Origin: Sulfuriferula multivorans
GTDB lineage: Bacteria; Pseudomonadota; Gammaproteobacteria; Burkholderiales; Sulfuriferulaceae
Direction: 5' to 3'
DNA length: 64,000 bases
NCBI RefSeq assembly: GCF_003851125.1
Contig: NZ_BGOW01000027.1
Span: forward strand, 33,248-97,247
Positions 19,554-27,979 of this stretch are shown in pieces (the stretch's first letter is position 1; every line of letters starts with the position of its first letter). The notes below the pieces were generated by a model. The model did no database searches. It was not told the origin of the DNA and worked only from the letters and a program-made list of their open reading frames with translations. A program made the position numbers and the translations under genes.

Positions 19554-19703
19554 ATGCTATATACCATCGCCGTTATTTTAATCATTCTCTGGTTGCTGGG
19601 CATGGTCACCTCATACACCTTGGGGGGATTCATTCACATTCTTCTGGTCATTGCGATAGTGGTTATCCTGCTCCGCGTGATCAGCGGCCGGCCCCCGGTA
19701 TGA
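19554..19703 (+). CDS. Small lmo0937-family membrane protein
   Basis: This 49-residue frame starts MLYTIAVILIILWLLGMV and has a second hydrophobic segment IHILLVIAIVVILLRVISG. This two-helix hairpin with YTLGGFIH between the helices is the pattern of the lmo0937/DUF5670 family. A GAGGGG sequence lies about 10 bases before the ATG. Function is unknown. Such genes are often found beside CsbD and YqjD genes, as here. It is too short for ordinary length cut-offs. Confidence 0.85.
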   Translation: MLYTIAVILIILWLLGMVTSYTLGGFIHILLVIAIVVILLRVISGRPPV

Positions 19704-19849
19704 ACCGCGCGTGGTGATCGTTTCATGTATGGACACCCAGCTTGCGTCATGGCTGCCACGGCGATTTCGCCACGTTTAGCCAGGGCGGTTATGGTTGGGT
19801 TTCCCATACATGGCTCCGCGTTGAACAGAAAATCAAAGAGAGCAATAGA

Positions 19850-20497
19850 ATGACTTTCGCACGCAATCCTGCGGTAGAAATCGGACTGCTCCTGCTCCTG
19901 GCAGGGCAAGCAGGCGTGAGCCATGCCGACGTCAAGGCGGGTGAAGCGATCGCAAAAAGCGGGACCGGGAATATTTCCGCCTGCATGCTGTGTCACGGCC
20001 TTAACGGGGAAGGTCGGCCGCCTGCTGGATTTCCGCGTTTGGCAGGGCAGAATCGGGACTACCTGGTCAAGCAATTAAAGGATTTCAAGGCAAAATTGCG
20101 TACCAATCCTTTGATGCGACCCATCGCCAGTGCATTGAACACTGCCCAGATGAACGACGTCGCGGATTATTACGCCAGTTTGCCGCCCTGGAAACCAGGC
20201 ACCGGCCCTGCCCAAAATACAGCGCAAACGCCCCGTGGCGCGCAACTGGCGCAGCACGGCAACTGGGACAAAGGCATGCCTGCCTGTTTTGCCTGTCACG
20301 GTGCAAATGGCGCCGGGATCCCGCCGCACTTCCCGAGTATTGCCGGGCAAAATGCCGTTTACATAAGCAATCAGCTTAATGCCTGGAAAGCCGGAACGCG
20401 TATCAATGATCCTGAAGGATTGATGAAGGCTGTTGCAGACAAACTGAGCCCCGAGGATATCAGTGCTGTCAGCGCCTATCTTGCGAATCCGAAATGA
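19850..20497 (+). CDS. Di-haem cytochrome c4-type protein (TsdB-like)
   Basis: The 215-residue exported protein has two class I cytochrome c domains. The first haem motif is CMLCH (Cys45, Cys48, His49), with Met89 in NPLMRPIA as probable ligand. The second is CFACH (Cys146, Cys149, His150), with Met192. The segments GFPRLAGQNRDYL and HFPSIAGQNAVYI are typical of cytochrome c4. TsdB, the electron partner of thiosulfate dehydrogenase TsdA, is of this type and is encoded next to tsdA. Here a TsdA-like gene starts 22 bases downstream. The role as its electron acceptor is inferred from this context. Confidence 0.87.
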   Translation: MTFARNPAVEIGLLLLLAGQAGVSHADVKAGEAIAKSGTGNISACMLCHGLNGEGRPPAGFPRLAGQNRDYLVKQLKDFKAKLRTNPLMRPIASALNTAQMNDVADYYASLPPWKPGTGPAQNTAQTPRGAQLAQHGNWDKGMPACFACHGANGAGIPPHFPSIAGQNAVYISNQLNAWKAGTRINDPEGLMKAVADKLSPEDISAVSAYLANPK

Positions 20498-20519
20498 TGA
20501 GAGTTGATGGAGACACGCC

Positions 20520-21458
20520 ATGAATCGATTGCTTGATCGACTGACGCAAAATGGCAAATTTCATCCCATGTGGATCGTGCTGGCCGTCACCGGGGTATTG
20601 ATTGTTGCATCCATAGTCTTTATTCCCGCGCGTTATGAAGGTTCCAAGGAACCCAAACAAAAAATAGCCGTTGCCGACCATGCAGCCGCAGAAACCCTGC
20701 CCGAGCCGGATGCGGGACAGCACGAATCAAAACCGGAGCCGGCAGTTATCCAAACGACACATTTCACGCCCCCGGCAGAGCGCGATATGCCCACCGGCGA
20801 AATGGGCGACATGATCAAACTGGGCAGAAATATTTTTGTACATACTCAAGTGTATGCAAAAAATCTGGTCGGCAATGGTTTGAATTGCGTGAATTGCCAC
20901 CTGGATGCAGGTCGCAAAGCTGACTCGGCGCCATTATGGGGTGCGTATGTAATGTTTCCTGCTTACCGGAGCAAGAATCACAAAGTAAACAGCTTTGAAG
21001 ATCGTTTAGCGGGGTGCTTCCGATTCAGCCTGAATGGCACGCCACCCGCTTATAACAGCAAGGAAATGCTGGCCTTGACCAGTTACAGCTACTGGCTGGC
21101 GACAGGCGCTCCTACCGGTAAAGAACTCGCTGGCCGTGGTTATCCAAAGCTGGACAAACCTCCACGGCAGCCTGATGCGCAACGCGGCGCTGCGGTATTC
21201 GAGAAAAACTGCGCAATTTGTCATGGCGCAGATGGACTGGGTACGAAAGTAAACGCACAATATGCGTTCCCGCCGCTCTGGGGAAAAGATTCCTTTAATG
21301 CGGGCGCAGGTATGCATTCAGTAAAAAATGCAGCTGCCTTTATCAAGGCCAACATGCCGCTCGGCAAAGGCAACTCGCTCTCGGTACAAGAGGCCTGGGA
21401 CGTTGCACAGTTCGTGGATAGCCACGACAGGCCGCCAGACCCTAGAGTAAAAAAATAA
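20520..21458 (+). CDS. TsdA-like di-haem cytochrome (thiosulfate dehydrogenase / tetrathionate reductase family)
   Basis: This 312-residue protein is anchored by one N-terminal membrane helix (about 18-36) and has two haem sites, CVNCH (123-127) and CAICH (231-235). The order GNGLNCVNCHLDAGR, then PAYRSKNHKVNSFEDR, then GCFRFSLNG is the TsdA pattern. Cys166 lies 39 residues after His127 and is the likely axial thiolate ligand of haem 1. Met279 (ANMP) fits as ligand or switch residue of haem 2. TsdA enzymes join two thiosulfates to tetrathionate or run the reverse. The direction here cannot be told. The long Glu/Pro/Lys linker at 41-90 is unusual. Confidence 0.82.
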   Translation: MNRLLDRLTQNGKFHPMWIVLAVTGVLIVASIVFIPARYEGSKEPKQKIAVADHAAAETLPEPDAGQHESKPEPAVIQTTHFTPPAERDMPTGEMGDMIKLGRNIFVHTQVYAKNLVGNGLNCVNCHLDAGRKADSAPLWGAYVMFPAYRSKNHKVNSFEDRLAGCFRFSLNGTPPAYNSKEMLALTSYSYWLATGAPTGKELAGRGYPKLDKPPRQPDAQRGAAVFEKNCAICHGADGLGTKVNAQYAFPPLWGKDSFNAGAGMHSVKNAAAFIKANMPLGKGNSLSVQEAWDVAQFVDSHDRPPDPRVKK

Positions 21459-21501
21459 GGCAGTTCATTCTGCCTGCAGGAAAATCATAGGTGAATGCGG
21501 C

Positions 21502-21711
21502 ATGCCTAACCCCTTACCAGAGACGGTAACACTCCAGATTAGACGGCCAGTCTGCCCGGCGTGTGGAGGTGCGTTGGCACGCATACACCGTAGACTTATC
21601 GACCGTTTAATCAGCATGGTGGTCTTGCGTCATCGATATCGTTGTCTCGCATTGGGCTGCGGCTGGATTGGAAATCTTCCGCCAGTGAAAAAGTACATCA
21701 TGCAACAGTAA
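21502..21711 (+). CDS. Small putative zinc-ribbon protein
   Basis: The 69-residue basic protein has CPACGG near residue 18 and a second pair in RYRCLALGCGW near residues 47-53, so it could bind one zinc. Between them lies IHRRLIDRLISMVVLRHRY, an amphipathic basic helix. I recognise similar small proteins of unknown role in other betaproteobacteria but know no function. It follows the TsdA-like gene by 43 bases and may belong to that transcript. Confidence 0.6.
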   Translation: MPNPLPETVTLQIRRPVCPACGGALARIHRRLIDRLISMVVLRHRYRCLALGCGWIGNLPPVKKYIMQQ

Positions 21712-21851
21712 GCATTCTGTTTGCTTCTTACCTCTTCCCAGTGCTTAAAGGCAAGCCCCGAACATGAATAGGGATCAAAATTTGCACTTGAAGAATGACA
21801 GTAAGCCAGTTCCGACTGGATATACATACTAATCAAAAAACTGGTTTGTTC

Positions 21852-23288
21852 ATGGTGATGACGATGCAATTGCAATACTTCGCAGATTGTTTTTCTAATT
21901 GCTTATCGCATACCAAATTACTGATTGCAGCTATGACAAGTCTACTGATGATGGCTGGCTGCGCCAGTCTTCCCGATGCCAAAGCCACCCTCGCGACCCC
22001 TCCGCAGGCGGTGCAATTTGATAACGCCGACGGCGCATTACCTGCAAAAAAAAGTCAAGCCATCCTCAGGCAATTAAAGCTGGAGGCAGGCAGTCTGGAT
22101 ATCTTGCAGAAGCATCTGGCGCTGGAGCAGCAAATCAATCCTGAAAATCCGCTGGTATTAGGTAACAAAGTCACTTTGTTACAGGATGGGCCATCCACCT
22201 ATAAAGCCATGTTTTCTGCCATCCGTAGCGCACGGCACACGATCAACCTGGAAACTTACATCTTTGAAGTTGGCAAGGTCGGCGATGAGTTTGAGGAATT
22301 ACTGCTGGATAAACAGGCCCACGGAGTCAAGGTCAACCTGATTTACGACAGTGTCGGCTCACTCGGCACGCCCTAAGATTTTTTTAAATTCATGGCCGAC
22401 AGCGGTATCCATGTAGTGGAGTTCAATCCGGTTAATCCACTGGCGCACAATGCCAAAACCTGGCGGCTGAATAATCGTGACCATCGCAAGCTATTAGTTG
22501 TGGATGGTCGAATCGCCTTTGTAGGAGGCATCAATATCAGCGATGCATACTCCAGTGGCTCTTTTTTACGTCATAAAACAAAAAAAGGTAATCCATCATT
22601 CGGCTGGCGTGACACCCATGTTGAGATTGAAGGACCCGCGGTTGCCGAATTTCAGAAGCTGTTCCTGGCTACCTGGAAAAAACAAGGCGGCGCACCGCTT
22701 AGCCAAAGCGATTATTTTCCTCAACTTCACAAGCAGGGCAACGAAATCGTCCGCGCCATTGGCAGTGTTGCGAATGACCCAACCAGCCCTATTTACCTGA
22801 CGCTGCTCTCGGCCATCAATCATGCGGAGCGGCAGGTACATCTTACCAATGCCTATTTTGTGCCCAACCCACAGTTTCTTAAAACCTTGATGGATGCCGC
22901 ACAACGGGGTGTAGATGTGAAGCTGATATTACCCAGCCATAGTGATTCATGGATAGTCTTCAATGCGGGGCGTTCTCATTACACAACGCTATTGCGCGCT
23001 GGCGTCAAAATCTACGAGCGTCGCGGAGCGGTAATGCATGCCAAAACTGCCACCATAGACGGTGTCTGGTCGACCATTGGTTCAACAAACCTGGATTGGC
23101 GCAGCTTTCTGCACAATGACGAGATCAACGCAGTCATCCTCGGCAGCGATTTTGCCAACCAGATGGAAGCCATGTTTGCCAACGATCTGACGCAATCGGA
23201 TCAGATTGAGCTGAAGCAATGGCGGCACCGGCCCATCACTTCGCGCTTCAAGGAATGGCTATCCAGACTCCCTGAGTATTGGTTATAA
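21852..23288 (+). pseudogene. Cardiolipin synthase/phospholipase D-like gene interrupted by an in-frame stop
   Basis: The reading frame codes for a lipoprotein-type PLD-family protein. It has a signal peptide with lipobox MMAGC, then NLETYIFEVGKVGDEF and NLIYDSVGSLGTP. A TAA at 22374-22376 breaks it. The same frame continues at once with DFFKFMADSGIHVVEFNPVN, so this is a single nonsense codon and not a frameshift. Homologues usually have a residue such as Lys or Gln followed by E/D-F-F here. Both catalytic HKD motifs lie after the stop (HRKLLVVDG and HAKTATIDG), in the part from the ATG at 22392 (298 residues). If that ATG is used, a truncated enzyme without signal peptide could be made. The start at 21852 is uncertain; 21795, 21858 and 21864 are alternatives. 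Confidence 0.8.
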
Positions 23289-23319
23289 AACCAGTCTTGC
23301 CGATCACGCATGATATCTA

Positions 23320-23335
23320 TGTGCGACAGCGTACA
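23320..23335. promoter_or_regulatory. Candidate Crp-type operator (site 2)
   Basis: This is the same 16-bp palindrome TGTGCGACAGCGTACA as at 17664. The identity extends one base upstream and three downstream (20 bases in all). It lies 32 bases after the PLD-like gene and 100 bases before the entericidin start. Two exact copies of a palindrome 5.6 kb apart, each before a small lipoprotein gene, point to a shared regulator. Confidence 0.6.
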
Positions 23336-23435
23336 GACCGCGTCTGTCATGCCCGATAAAGTTGCTCCAGCCTTGTAAATCACTGCTTCCGGTTTTCGGG
23401 CTTTTTATTCAGCTTTTAACGTTCAGGAGAAAATC

Positions 23436-23594
23436 ATGACCAAGAAAATTTTATCCGCATTGATAATGGCTGGCACATTGGGGATGTTGCTCAGCGTCTC
23501 GGCTTGCAATACTGTAGCCGGCGCAGGTAAAGATGTTGAACATGCTGGTGATGCCATTCACGACAAAGCCAGGGACGTGCAGAACAGCAATTAA
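23436..23594 (+). CDS. Entericidin-type lipoprotein
   Basis: This 52-residue peptide has a signal sequence, lipobox VSAC (Cys24) and a mature tail NTVAGAGKDVEHAGDAIHDK, which is the entericidin A/B signature. A CAGGAGA site lies 7 bases before the ATG. It is a second copy of the family in the window, besides the one between leuC and leuD, but with its own candidate operator (23320) and a strong terminator (23617-23644), so it is probably monocistronic. A role in envelope stress is inferred from the family. Confidence 0.92.
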   Translation: MTKKILSALIMAGTLGMLLSVSACNTVAGAGKDVEHAGDAIHDKARDVQNSN

Positions 23595-23616
23595 GCCATC
23601 TTCAGGCGGAAATATT

Positions 23617-23644
23617 AAAAAAGGCTCTGCCAGGAGCCTTTTTT
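23617..23644 (+). terminator. Rho-independent terminator after the entericidin gene
   Basis: A run of A, the stem GGCTC (23623-23627), a 6-base loop, the stem GAGCC (23634-23638) and then six T form a standard intrinsic terminator 22 bases after the stop codon. The A-run upstream could make it work in both directions. Confidence 0.88.
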
Positions 23645-23790
23645 AATAAATTACAGGTTCATTGGTAACAGAGTAGCTCGAATTATTCTGAACCGGCGAT
23701 TGTCGGATTCAAAGCAAATCCTTCGATATCTTCTTAGGAAGGCAAATCCGACCAACAACGAGCATAGTTAGCCACTTCCCGGTCGAAATC

Positions 23791-24969
23791 ATGGAATCCC
23801 ATCCCGAATCGATAAATGCAGCGAAAGACGCAATCAGTACTCTGGAAACTCATGATCTGACGCTGCCACCTGCGCATGAGACGGTGGCAACTCATAACAT
23901 GGCGCTTACCATGCTCGCTGTTATCGCGCTGATATTTACGCTTGATTGGGCCCAGGTTTTTGTCATTTCCATTCTGCTTGGAATTTTATTCGCCTATACG
24001 CTCAATCCACTCGTCGCCTGGCTGGAATTAATCAAAATTCCGCGCATATTGGGCGCCACTTTAGTAATGCTTACCGTGGTCAGCGCGGGATTACTGTGCA
24101 CCTACGCTTTACGTGGGGAAATGCAGACGATACTGGATCAGTTACCCAAGGCCGCCAGCAAGTTATCGTCCGTAACGAGTCATTTGCAACGTGGCCAGCT
24201 CAGTAACATGCAAAAAGTACAGATCGCTGCAAATGAAATTGAAAAAGCCACCAATCAGGTTGGCGCTACCCCTGAGGCTAACAAGCGATTGAAGACCTAC
24301 GTGGTCGTCGATCCATCTCCATTCAAGCTGAGCAATTTATTATGGTCGGGTTGGACGGGCTTGCTGACATTTTTCGGGCAGGCTGTCATGGTGGCATTCC
24401 TCACCTATTTTTTACTGCTGTCGGGTGATACTTTCAAGCGCAAGCTGGTACGTCTGGCGGGGCCCACCCTGACCAGAAGGAAAATTACCGTTCATATCCT
24501 GGATGACATTAACAATTCCATCCAGAGTTACATGTTCATGCTGTTGATCACCAACGCCATGGTAGGTATTTTCACCTGGGCGGCCTTCTCCTGGCTGGGC
24601 CTGGAAAACGCAGGTGCCTGGGCGGCAGCGGCAAGCCTGTTACATATCATTCCTTATTTTGGACCCGTTATTACTGCCTCCGTGACCGGCATGGCAGCGT
24701 TCATCCAGTTCGATTCGATTTCATCAGCACTACAGGTGGCCGGCGCATCGTTGCTGATAGCCACCATCATTGGCACCCTGGTCACTACCTGGATGACGGG
24801 CAGGTTTGCAAAAATGAATACTGCGGCAGTGTTTATTTCCCTGCTGTTCTGGACCTGGCTATGGGGTATATGGGGCATGCTGCTTAGCATACCCATCATC
24901 GTCATCGTTCGGGTCGTGTCACAGCATATAGAACCGTTGCATCCTCTAGCAGAATTGCTGGGGGACTAA
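23791..24969 (+). CDS. AI-2E family transporter
   Basis: The 392-residue membrane protein has paired N-terminal helices (MALTMLAVIALIFTLDWAQV; FVISILLGILFAYTLNPLV), a periplasmic or cytoplasmic helical domain (about 110-190), and a C-terminal bundle. The family segment LLHIIPYFGPVITA and the end segment FWTWLWGIWGMLLSIPIIVIV are both present. This is the AI-2E/PerM/YdiK family, whose members export autoinducer-2, ions or other solutes. The substrate cannot be assigned. The gene stands alone between the terminator at 23644 and the next gene. Confidence 0.92.
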   Translation: MESHPESINAAKDAISTLETHDLTLPPAHETVATHNMALTMLAVIALIFTLDWAQVFVISILLGILFAYTLNPLVAWLELIKIPRILGATLVMLTVVSAGLLCTYALRGEMQTILDQLPKAASKLSSVTSHLQRGQLSNMQKVQIAANEIEKATNQVGATPEANKRLKTYVVVDPSPFKLSNLLWSGWTGLLTFFGQAVMVAFLTYFLLLSGDTFKRKLVRLAGPTLTRRKITVHILDDINNSIQSYMFMLLITNAMVGIFTWAAFSWLGLENAGAWAAAASLLHIIPYFGPVITASVTGMAAFIQFDSISSALQVAGASLLIATIIGTLVTTWMTGRFAKMNTAAVFISLLFWTWLWGIWGMLLSIPIIVIVRVVSQHIEPLHPLAELLGD

Positions 24970-25143
24970 GCAGACCAATGGGACATATAGCTGGATAGAT
25001 AGCGGGAATACAGAGCATTTGGAATTATGTGCGGTACCGAACAGAAACGTCCGGGCAAGAGCAGGTATCATTTTAAACATGCGGGGGCCTCATTTCATTG
25101 ACAACCCCAACTCCGAATTTGGATAACAAACCGGGCTCACATA

Positions 25144-26139
25144 ATGCTAAAAATCCGCTCCATGTTAATTTTACTCGGCATGCTATTGTCCTCGGCTGCA
25201 TCGGCGGCCGTCCAGGTGAACATTGGTATTGGGCTGCCTCACGCCAACATCGGGATTTACCTGCCGGCATACCCGCAACTCGTCGTCGTGCCAGGTTACC
25301 CGGTCTATTACGCACCTCGACTGGATGCAAACTTCTTTTTTTACGACGGCATGTACTGGGTTTACCAGGATGATGATTGGTATGCGAGTTCCTGGTACAA
25401 CGGCCCCTGGTGGCTAGTACAGCCAGAGGCTGTGCCGGTATTCATCCTGCGGATTCCGGTGCGCTACTACCGTCAGCCGCCTGCGTACTTCCGCGGGTGG
25501 CGACCGGATGCGCCGCCGCATTGGGGGAATCACTGGGGCCATGATTGGGAACAGCATCGACGCGGTTGGGATAGATGGAACCACCGCGCTACCCCTGCAC
25601 CTGCCCCGCTACCCACCTACCAGCGCCGGTATTCAGGGGATCGGTATCCCGAACGCATGGAGCAGCAGCATGAGCTGCAACAGCGCAATTACCGTTACCA
25701 GCCGCGCGATCCCGTAGTGCGGAAAAGCTATCAGGAGCAAGCCGTGCAAAGAGCACCTGTCCAACATGGCAAACCTCAGCATGAAAAACAGGGAGCGCCT
25801 GAACAGAGAGGTTCCAGGCAGCCGGATTTCCAGCGTTCCGCGCCGCAGCAACAGGATATGCCCGGCTCGCCGCGCTTACAGTCACCGCAAAGGGGCCACG
25901 AAGACATTCAAAAATCTATTCCAGCCCCCTCACAACAGAGACGCCCGGAAGGCCAGGATCATAGGCAGCCGCCACAGCCAGATATGACCCCGCATGAGCA
26001 GCCGATGCAAAGATCACAGGGCCGGGAAGAAAAAAAACATGGCAAGGACGCCCAACACGAACAGCATCGTGGACAAGGACAAGGACAAGGACAAGGACAA
26101 GGACAAGGGCAGGATCGAGGCCGGGATCGCAATGAATAG
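25144..26139 (+). CDS. Secreted protein with aromatic N-terminal domain and Gln/His/Arg-rich tail
   Basis: The 331-residue protein has a signal peptide (MLKIRSMLILLGMLLSSAASA). Residues about 22-150 form a compact Tyr/Trp/Pro-rich domain (VVVPGYPVYYAPRLDANFFF; WYASSWYNGPWW; PPAYFRGWRPDAPPHWGNHW). Similar small secreted proteins occur in betaproteobacteria without known role. The remaining half is low-complexity Gln, His, Arg and Pro and ends in a run of Gly-Gln pairs encoded by a hexanucleotide repeat. The tail looks disordered. No clear ribosome-binding site precedes the ATG. Confidence 0.75.
   Translation: MLKIRSMLILLGMLLSSAASAAVQVNIGIGLPHANIGIYLPAYPQLVVVPGYPVYYAPRLDANFFFYDGMYWVYQDDDWYASSWYNGPWWLVQPEAVPVFILRIPVRYYRQPPAYFRGWRPDAPPHWGNHWGHDWEQHRRGWDRWNHRATPAPAPLPTYQRRYSGDRYPERMEQQHELQQRNYRYQPRDPVVRKSYQEQAVQRAPVQHGKPQHEKQGAPEQRGSRQPDFQRSAPQQQDMPGSPRLQSPQRGHEDIQKSIPAPSQQRRPEGQDHRQPPQPDMTPHEQPMQRSQGREEKKHGKDAQHEQHRGQGQGQGQGQGQGQDRGRDRNE
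26071..26106 (+). repeat. Six tandem GGACAA hexamers
   Basis: Six perfect copies of GGACAA lie in frame near the 3' end of the secreted-protein gene and encode alternating Gly-Gln. Being six bases long, the unit changes copy number without shifting the frame, so the tail could vary in length by slippage. Confidence 0.95.
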
Positions 26140-26223
26140 GCAATGCAGACCGAGCAGCTTGCGGTTCCGTTTTACCGAGCCTCCTCGTCACAATATAAAA
26201 GCACTTCTACAGGAGAAGATGGA

Positions 26224-26436
26224 ATGAATTCAGTCAAGATGTTGGCAATTGTACTGATCGTGGCCGGCGGTTTGGGATTGGCGTACGGTGGTTTCACTTA
26301 CACCAAGGAAACCCATCAAGCCAAACTGGGCCCGATAGAGTTGTCAGTCAAGGATACGCAAACCGTAAACATTCCAATCTGGGCTGGCGTGGGCGCGATT
26401 GTGGCAGGGGTGTTCCTGCTTACTCTGCGCAAGTAG
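26224..26436 (+). CDS. Small two-helix membrane protein
   Basis: The 70-residue protein has two hydrophobic helices, VKMLAIVLIVAGGLGLAYGG and VGAIVAGVFLLTL. They are joined by a polar loop with FTYTKETHQAKLGPIELS. The FTYT...LGPIE...DTQTVNIPIW pattern recurs in small membrane proteins of many proteobacteria with no known role. GGAGAAGATGG precedes the ATG. It is followed by the YqjD-like gene after 104 bases. Confidence 0.78.
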   Translation: MNSVKMLAIVLIVAGGLGLAYGGFTYTKETHQAKLGPIELSVKDTQTVNIPIWAGVGAIVAGVFLLTLRK

Positions 26437-26540
26437 TTGAGTCCATTTCCGATGGGTATGCCCATGAATTACGGGCAGATCCATGCAGTATTTTGCCTGT
26501 TTTTTTACAGTCAACCGCACGGTAAAAAGACAGGATTTCC

Positions 26541-26888
26541 ATGAACGCAACAGCACCAGCAACGGAGAAAAGTATGGATAAGTTATCTGATGAAGTTACC
26601 AAAGAACAGTTGATCGCCGATTTCAAAGTGGTGATAGCGGATGCCGAAGCATTGCTGAAAGCAACTGCCAACCAGGGCGGCGAGAAGCTGACCGAGGTAC
26701 GCGCCAAGGCGGAAGAATCCCTCCGGATCGCAAAAGCCGGTATCGCAGAGGCGCAGGCGGCACTGCTTGTCAAAGCCAAAGCTGCAGCCCAGGCAACCGA
26801 CGCTTATGTCCATACATATCCATGGCAAGCCATTGGCGCCGTCGCTGGTGTCAGTCTGGTAATCGGCATACTCATCGGGCGCCGCTAG
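26541..26888 (+). CDS. DUF883 (ElaB/YqjD) family protein
   Basis: The 115-residue protein is an amphipathic helix-rich chain (residues 15-85) ending in one membrane anchor preceded by the family motif YVHTYPWQAIGAVAGVSLVI and a final GRR. In E. coli YqjD and ElaB are inner-membrane proteins that bind ribosomes through the N-terminus in stationary phase. That role is known for the family but not shown here. An AGGA site precedes the ATG. Confidence 0.93.
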   Translation: MNATAPATEKSMDKLSDEVTKEQLIADFKVVIADAEALLKATANQGGEKLTEVRAKAEESLRIAKAGIAEAQAALLVKAKAAAQATDAYVHTYPWQAIGAVAGVSLVIGILIGRR

Positions 26889-26909
26889 TTGCTTCGCCAG
26901 AGCTAAACA

Positions 26910-26952
26910 CCCCATGGGCAAGGATCGGCTCAATGCCGGCCTTGCTTTGGGG
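26910..26952 (+). terminator. Possible hairpin terminator after the YqjD-like gene
   Basis: CCCCA and GCAAGG (26910-26923) pair with CCTTGC and TGGGG (26940-26952) to form an interrupted 11-bp stem 21 bases after the stop codon. There is no T-run, so it may pause or protect the mRNA rather than terminate. Confidence 0.4.
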
Positions 26953-27159
26953 CGGGCTAACCGGCGCCTGATCGCATCTGGATAGGATGGAACTGCCGCT
27001 GTATGTCTCAGATCACGCATCAATGTAGCAGGGAGCGCTATAGCCATCGGATAACCCCCCTGCGTACACACATCAAAGCCGACAGGCTTGCAGGGTGCAA
27101 AGCGTGTATGCTGTTCGCGTGATGATCGCGCCGTCCGGCCGATTATTCTGAGACCGCCT

Positions 27160-27921
27160 ATGGATACCGCACACAGTCCCAATCAAAACCATCTTCTTGC
27201 CGCCCTGCCCACCGCTGAATTCGAGCGCATCGCGCCTCATCTTGAGTTGGTCGCGATGCCGCTGGGTGATGTTCTTTATGAATCCGGCGGCCAGTTGCAG
27301 CACGCCTATTTTCCTACAACCGCCATCCTGTCGCTGCACTATGTCACCGAGAGCGGCGCATCGTCTGAAATCGCCGGGGTAGGCAATGAAGGCGTACTCG
27401 GCATTTCGCTTTTCATGGGTGGGAATACCACACCGAGCCGGGCCATTGTGCAGACTGGGGGCCACGGTTACCAACTCAAGGCGCGGCTGTTGATGGAGGA
27501 ATTCAATCGCATCGGGGGGCGCCGCGCCGGGGTGATGCAACACTTGCTATTGCGTTACACCCAGGCGCTGATAACACAAATATCGCAAACTGCAGTATGC
27601 AATCGCCATCATTCGGTGGAGCAGCAACTGTGCAGATGGCTGTTACTGACCCTTGATCGTCTGCCCTCGAATGAACTGACCATGACCCAGGAGCTGATTG
27701 CCGGCATGCTCGGTGTGCGGCGTGAAGGCATCACCGAGGCTGCCGGGCATTTGCAGCAAGCGGGATTCATTCGCTACCGACGCGGCCATATCACCGTGAT
27801 CAATCGATCTGGCCTGGAGTCCCGCGTGTGTGAATGCTATGGGGTGGTCAAGAAAGAACATGATCGATTGCTGTGCGATGTACGCAATCGTCAGGAATTT
27901 CCGCTTACCGGTCACGCTTAG
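27160..27921 (+). CDS. Crp/Fnr-family transcriptional regulator (paralogue 2)
   Basis: The 253-residue protein is a close relative of the one at 16890. It has the same N-terminal QNHLLAALPTAEFERIAPHL pattern, the same FPTTAILSLHYV beta-barrel segment, and a nearly identical C-terminal HTH (MTQELIAGMLGVRREGITEA, near residue 190). It has a small insertion GGRRAG before the dimer helix that paralogue 1 lacks. I use the ATG at 27160 (MDTAHSPNQNH), since the upstream residues of the longer frame do not align with the paralogue. The region up to the small-protein genes holds no other gene. A palindrome related to the 17664 site lies 42 bases downstream, before the PAS kinase gene. The effector is unknown. 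Confidence 0.9.
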   Translation: MDTAHSPNQNHLLAALPTAEFERIAPHLELVAMPLGDVLYESGGQLQHAYFPTTAILSLHYVTESGASSEIAGVGNEGVLGISLFMGGNTTPSRAIVQTGGHGYQLKARLLMEEFNRIGGRRAGVMQHLLLRYTQALITQISQTAVCNRHHSVEQQLCRWLLLTLDRLPSNELTMTQELIAGMLGVRREGITEAAGHLQQAGFIRYRRGHITVINRSGLESRVCECYGVVKKEHDRLLCDVRNRQEFPLTGHA

Positions 27922-27963
27922 TCCTTCGCCTTGTTTCCCGCTTTGCATAATAGCTCCATCATC

Positions 27964-27979
27964 CGTGCGATAACGCACG
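27964..27979. promoter_or_regulatory. Candidate Crp-type operator (site 3)
   Basis: CGTGCGATAACGCACG is part of a palindrome with 7-bp arms (CCGTGCG-N4-CGCACGG, 27963-27980). It aligns with the 17664 site as GTGCGAnAnCGnAC, and both sites are followed by GACTGC (with one base between in each). It lies between crp-like gene 2 and the hybrid kinase gene, about 200 bases before the latter. There is no T-run, so it is unlikely to be a terminator. Confidence 0.5.
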
